Shown here one piece after another: positions 32,766 through 36,099 of a stretch of DNA of 36,099 nt. The stretch is from CAZVRZ01 sp964629965. GTDB lineage: Bacteria > Chloroflexota > Anaerolineae > Anaerolineales > UBA4823. The position numbers and the translations under genes were made by a program. The notes under the pieces were generated by a model. That model was given only the letters and a program-made list of their open reading frames with translations, ran no database searches and was not told the origin of the DNA. The stretch's first letter is position 1; each line of letters opens with the position of its first letter. Location: NCBI GenBank assembly GCA_964629965.1, contig CAZVRZ010000045.1, forward strand, positions 1 to 36,099, read 5' to 3'.

Positions 32766-34835
32766 ATGGCCCGCCAGTATCCGCTTGAACAATATAGAAA
32801 TATCGGCATTATTGCCCATATTGACGCGGGTAAAACCACAACTACCGAGCGTATCCTGTTCTACACAGGGAAAACGCACCGTATTGGTTCGGTTGATGAT
32901 GGTACCACGGTGACAGATTGGATGGTCCAGGAACGCGAGCGGGGCATCACGATCGTTTCTGCTGCAGTTTCTGCTGAATGGCGTGGATTTCAGATTAATA
33001 TAATCGATACACCAGGACATATTGATTTTACGGCTGAAGTGCAGCGCTCTTTGCGAGTTCTCGATGGCGGTATTGTGGTTTTTGATGCTGTGCAGGGTGT
33101 GGAGCCGCAAAGTGAGACGGTCTGGCGTCAGGCGGATCGCTATCAGGTGCCTCGTATTTGTTTCGTCAACAAAATGGATCGCGTTGGGGCTTCTTACGAT
33201 TACACTATTGATTCGATTCGCAAGCGCCTGGGTGCTAATCCTATTGCCATGCAGGTTCCCATCGGCACCGAAGCCACTTTCAAAGGGGCGGTTGATTTAT
33301 TGGCCGGCAAGGCTATTGTTTGGGAAGATGATATGGGGCGCGAGCCCAAAGAGATCGAGATCCCGGCTGATCTGCGGGGCGAGTATACGCAGGCACGGGC
33401 GCGTTTGATCGAGCAGATTGCTGAAACTGATGATGCCCTCACTCTCAAGTATTTGGAAGGTGGAGACATTTCGGTTGATGAGCTCAAAGTGGCTTTACGG
33501 CGGGCGGTGCTTTCTGGAAAGGCCACTCCGGTATTTTGCGGCAGTTCGCTGCGTAACAAAGGTGTGCAACCCTTGCTGGATGCGGTGATTGATTATCTTC
33601 CATCTCCTGCGGATATACCTCCTGTGATTGGAACTAACCCCAGCACTGGTGTAGAGATAGAACGACCGGCTGTTGATACCGCTCCCTTGAGCGCTCTGGT
33701 CTTTAAAATTGTGACGGATCCTTATGTAGGCCGCCTGGCGTATATAAGAGTGTATTCCGGAAAGATTTCTCAGGCTGGAATGGTTTACAACCCTACCAAG
33801 GAACGTCGTGAGCGTATTGGACGGTTGCTGCGCATGTATGCAGATCGCCGTGAAGATATTACAGATGTTTTGGCTGGCGATATCGGCGCTGTTTTGGGCT
33901 TGAAGGAATCATTTACTGGTGATACGTTATGTGATGCTTCTAATACGATATTACTGGAGACGATTTCTTTCCCTGAGCCGGTGATTTACGTGGCGATTGA
34001 GCCAAAAACCACGGTTGATCAGGATAAAATGGTGGATGCCCTGCGAAAATTATCGGAAGAAGATCCTACGTTCCGGGTCCGCACCGATGAGGAGACCGGC
34101 CAAACTATTATTGCTGGGATGGGCGAATTGCACCTTGAAATCTTGGTAGATCGCATGATGCGAGAGTTCCGGGTTCAAGCACGGGTTGGTAAACCGCAGG
34201 TGGCTTATCGTGAATCGATCACCCGACCGGTAAAAAAAGCGGAATATCGGTATATCAAGCAAACCGGTGGGCATGGTCAGTATGGTCATGTCGTGCTGGA
34301 GATCGAACCGAGCGAGCCGGGCAGTGGAGTGTCTTTTGAGAATGGAATTATCGGCGGCGTTATTCCGCGTGAATATATTCCGGCCATAGAGAAAGGTGTT
34401 CTTGAATCGGCGTCAGCCGGTGTGATTGCCGGTTACCCTGTGGTGGATGTGAAAGTGCGCCTGTATGATGGTTCCTTCCATGAGGTTGACTCGAGTGAGA
34501 TGGCTTTCAAAATGGCAGCCTCAATGGCTTTCAAAGAAGGCGTCCAGAGTGGAGGCCCCATTCTGCAGGAACCGGTCATGAAAGTTGAGGCGATTGCTCC
34601 AGAAGAGTTTCTGGGTGAAGTGATTGGACAATTGAATGCGCGTCGAGGCGAGATCCAGGGTATGGAGATACGCCCGGGTGGCGCTCAGGCAGTGCATGCG
34701 ATGGTCCCATTAGCTGAAATGTTTGGTTATGCAACGTATTTGCGGTCGGCAACACAAGGCCGCGGTGTGTTTACAATGGAATTCGATCATTATGCTCGAG
34801 TTTCTGAAAATGTTGCCAAAATGATTATGGCATGA
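32766..34835 (+). CDS. fusA: Translation elongation factor G
   Basis: 689 residues from the ATG at 32766, reading MARQYPLEQYRNIGIIAHIDAGKTTTTERI. The in-frame sequence upstream overlaps rpsG and is not EF-G-like. G1 (AHIDAGKTT), switch I (ERERGITIVSAA), G3 (DTPGHIDF) and G4 (NKMD) are intact. Domain II (LVFKIVTDPYVGRLAYIRVYSG), III (GMGELHLEILVDRM), IV (YIKQTGGHGQYGHVVLEIEP) and V (RRGEIQGMEIRPGG) follow in order. EF-G moves tRNA and mRNA through the ribosome. The ribosome site is weak (GGTG), so translation may depend on coupling to rpsG 34 bases upstream. Confidence 0.97.
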   Translation: MARQYPLEQYRNIGIIAHIDAGKTTTTERILFYTGKTHRIGSVDDGTTVTDWMVQERERGITIVSAAVSAEWRGFQINIIDTPGHIDFTAEVQRSLRVLDGGIVVFDAVQGVEPQSETVWRQADRYQVPRICFVNKMDRVGASYDYTIDSIRKRLGANPIAMQVPIGTEATFKGAVDLLAGKAIVWEDDMGREPKEIEIPADLRGEYTQARARLIEQIAETDDALTLKYLEGGDISVDELKVALRRAVLSGKATPVFCGSSLRNKGVQPLLDAVIDYLPSPADIPPVIGTNPSTGVEIERPAVDTAPLSALVFKIVTDPYVGRLAYIRVYSGKISQAGMVYNPTKERRERIGRLLRMYADRREDITDVLAGDIGAVLGLKESFTGDTLCDASNTILLETISFPEPVIYVAIEPKTTVDQDKMVDALRKLSEEDPTFRVRTDEETGQTIIAGMGELHLEILVDRMMREFRVQARVGKPQVAYRESITRPVKKAEYRYIKQTGGHGQYGHVVLEIEPSEPGSGVSFENGIIGGVIPREYIPAIEKGVLESASAGVIAGYPVVDVKVRLYDGSFHEVDSSEMAFKMAASMAFKEGVQSGGPILQEPVMKVEAIAPEEFLGEVIGQLNARRGEIQGMEIRPGGAQAVHAMVPLAEMFGYATYLRSATQGRGVFTMEFDHYARVSENVAKMIMA

Positions 34836-34851
34836 CAGTGATCGCACTGTC
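34834..34851 (+). other. Hairpin at the fusA-tuf junction
   Basis: Perfect arms GACAGTG / CACTGTC with an ATCG loop overlap the last two bases of the fusA stop codon. No T tract follows, so it is likely an mRNA-processing or stability element that separates fusA from tuf. Confidence 0.5.
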
Positions 34852-34900
34852 GCATATCGGACGAATTACTTTGTACTGATAGGAAACAAGGAGAGCTTTT

Positions 34901-36099
34901 ATGGGCAAGCAAAAATTTGAGCGAAACAAGCCGCATATGAACGTAGGGACGATGGGACACATCGACCACGGCAAGACGACCCTAACGGCTGCGATCACGA
35001 AGTGGTGTGCGCTGCGGGGGTTGGGAGAATTCCGGGCATTTGACTCGATTGACAATGCGCCGGAAGAAAAAGAGCGAGGCATCACGATCAACATTGCGCA
35101 CGTAGAGTATCAGACCGATAAGCGGCACTATGCACACGTCGACATGCCTGGGCACCGTGACTACATCAAGAACATGATCACGGGAGCTGCGCAGGTAGAC
35201 GGAGCCATCCTGGTGGTGGCAGCGCCAGACGGGCCGATGCCGCAGACGCGGGAGCATGTGTTGTTGGCGCGGCAGGTGGAAGTGCCGGCGATCGTGGTCT
35301 TTCTGAACAAAGTAGACATGATGGACGATCCGGAACTGCTGGAGCTGGTGGAGTTGGAACTGCGGGAACTGCTGAACGAGTACGGGTTCCCGGGAGACGA
35401 GACACCCATTGTGCGCGGCAGTGCGCTGCATGCTTTGGAGAGCGCTTCGAAGGATGCGGATGCGCCCGAGTATGCTTGCATCAAAGAGTTGATGCGAGTT
35501 GTGGACGAGTACATCCCAGAGCCGGTGCGCGAGACCGAGAAGCCGTTCATGATGTCGGTGGAAGATGTATTCTCGATCAAAGGTCGCGGCACGGTGGTGA
35601 CGGGGCGTGTGGATCGAGGCCGGATCAAGGTAGGCGATCCGGTAGAAATCGTGGGCTTGCTGGAGAAGAGCATGAGCTCCGTGGTGACCGGTGTGGAGAT
35701 GTTCCACAAGTCGCTGGATGAAGGTGTAGCCGGAGACAACTGTGGTCTGCTGCTGCGCGGTATCGACCGCACCGATGTGGAGCGCGGCATGGTGATCGCC
35801 AAGGCGGGCAGCATTACCCCGCACACCAAGTTCATGGGCGAAGTGTACGTGCTGCGCAAGGAAGAAGGCGGCCGCCACAAGGCATTCTTCAGTGGTTACC
35901 GGCCGCAGTTCTACATCCGCACCATGGATGTGACCGGCGATATCAAGCTGCCGGAAGGCGTTGAAATGGTTATGCCAGGCGACAACGTGAACATGGAAGT
36001 CAATTTGATCATTCCGGTCGCCCTGGAGCAAGGTTCCAAATTCGCCATCCGCGAAGGCGGTCTGACCGTCGGCGCTGGCGTTATTACTAAGATTTTAGC
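34901..36099 (+). CDS. tuf: Translation elongation factor Tu (cut at window end)
   Basis: 399 residues are visible and the frame runs off the right edge at GVITKIL, one to a few residues before the usual EF-Tu end. AGGAGAG lies before the ATG. EF-Tu carries aminoacyl-tRNA to the ribosome. G1 is GHIDHGKTT, G4 is NKVD and G5 is GSAL. Domain II (KGRGTVVTGRVDRG) and domain III (GGRHKAFFSGYRPQFYIRT, VMPGDNV) are complete. The G3 region is DMPGHRDY where most bacteria have DCPGHADY; the catalytic His85 is kept. The start also reads GTMGHID rather than GTIGHVD. The codon choice is richer in G/C at third positions than in fusA. Confidence 0.97.
   Translation, partial: MGKQKFERNKPHMNVGTMGHIDHGKTTLTAAITKWCALRGLGEFRAFDSIDNAPEEKERGITINIAHVEYQTDKRHYAHVDMPGHRDYIKNMITGAAQVDGAILVVAAPDGPMPQTREHVLLARQVEVPAIVVFLNKVDMMDDPELLELVELELRELLNEYGFPGDETPIVRGSALHALESASKDADAPEYACIKELMRVVDEYIPEPVRETEKPFMMSVEDVFSIKGRGTVVTGRVDRGRIKVGDPVEIVGLLEKSMSSVVTGVEMFHKSLDEGVAGDNCGLLLRGIDRTDVERGMVIAKAGSITPHTKFMGEVYVLRKEEGGRHKAFFSGYRPQFYIRTMDVTGDIKLPEGVEMVMPGDNVNMEVNLIIPVALEQGSKFAIREGGLTVGAGVITKIL

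Noticed and set aside
34982..36031. A 349-codon open frame on the minus strand inside tuf
   Set aside because: It is the antisense shadow of EF-Tu; its His/Arg-rich product resembles no family and it has no ribosome site. Other long antisense frames in rpoB, PBP and fusA were dropped for the same reason.

Overview
The window looks like a chromosomal stretch from a member of the Chloroflexota, most likely an Anaerolineae-type bacterium, and probably from a metagenome or draft assembly because it contains one 10-N gap (2907-2916). The assignment is an inference. It rests on secreted proteins with 'QYFQRARFEY'-type modules, lipoproteins with Thr/Pro-rich linkers after the lipidation Cys, a full informational gene set of bacterial type, and moderate GC. 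No tRNA, rRNA, CRISPR array or insertion sequence was seen. No gene-free stretch exceeds 300 bases; the longest is about 250 bp, between era and rpoB.

Layout. 1-4087 (+): the 3' part of polA, then a large TPR protein interrupted by the assembly gap. 4096-7246 (-): an exported repeat/Ig-like protein with a possible leaderless promoter, a HAD phosphatase, and a membrane-anchored HExxH metallopeptidase-like protein. 7367-10672 (+): ECF sigma factor, anti-sigma-like membrane protein, and an HtrA/trypsin-type lipoprotein protease. 10767-19108 (-): a tightly packed probable operon of nine reading frames, ssb - DUF3467 - translin/Trax-like - Cas4-like nuclease in two pieces, each with a membrane segment - nadK - zinc-ribbon membrane protein - recN - a bifunctional-type penicillin-binding protein whose catalytic motifs all appear lost. 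19235-20853 (-): an orphan DNA methyltransferase and a lipoprotein. 20976-24062 (+): SDR-type threonine dehydrogenase-like enzyme, an S51-peptidase-like protein with a CysRS-like tail, and a beta-hydroxyacid dehydrogenase. 24218-26491 (+): a second ECF sigma/anti-sigma pair coupled to a bactofilin-like membrane protein. 26549-27460 (-): era. 27717-36099 (+): rpoB, then directly rpsL, rpsG, fusA and tuf. rpoC is not between rpoB and rpsL.

The most interesting part is the 19.1-16.8 kb segment. A translin-family protein that keeps the Trax-type acidic residues abuts, with no spacer, a Cas4/RecB-type nuclease split into two membrane-anchored halves. Both sit behind the single-strand binding protein and DUF3467 and ahead of recN. 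This could be a membrane-associated nucleic-acid processing or repair module. The next most interesting item is the pseudo-PBP at the operon's end. The str operon has a strong promoter and two hairpins in its leader that could be an undescribed regulatory RNA.
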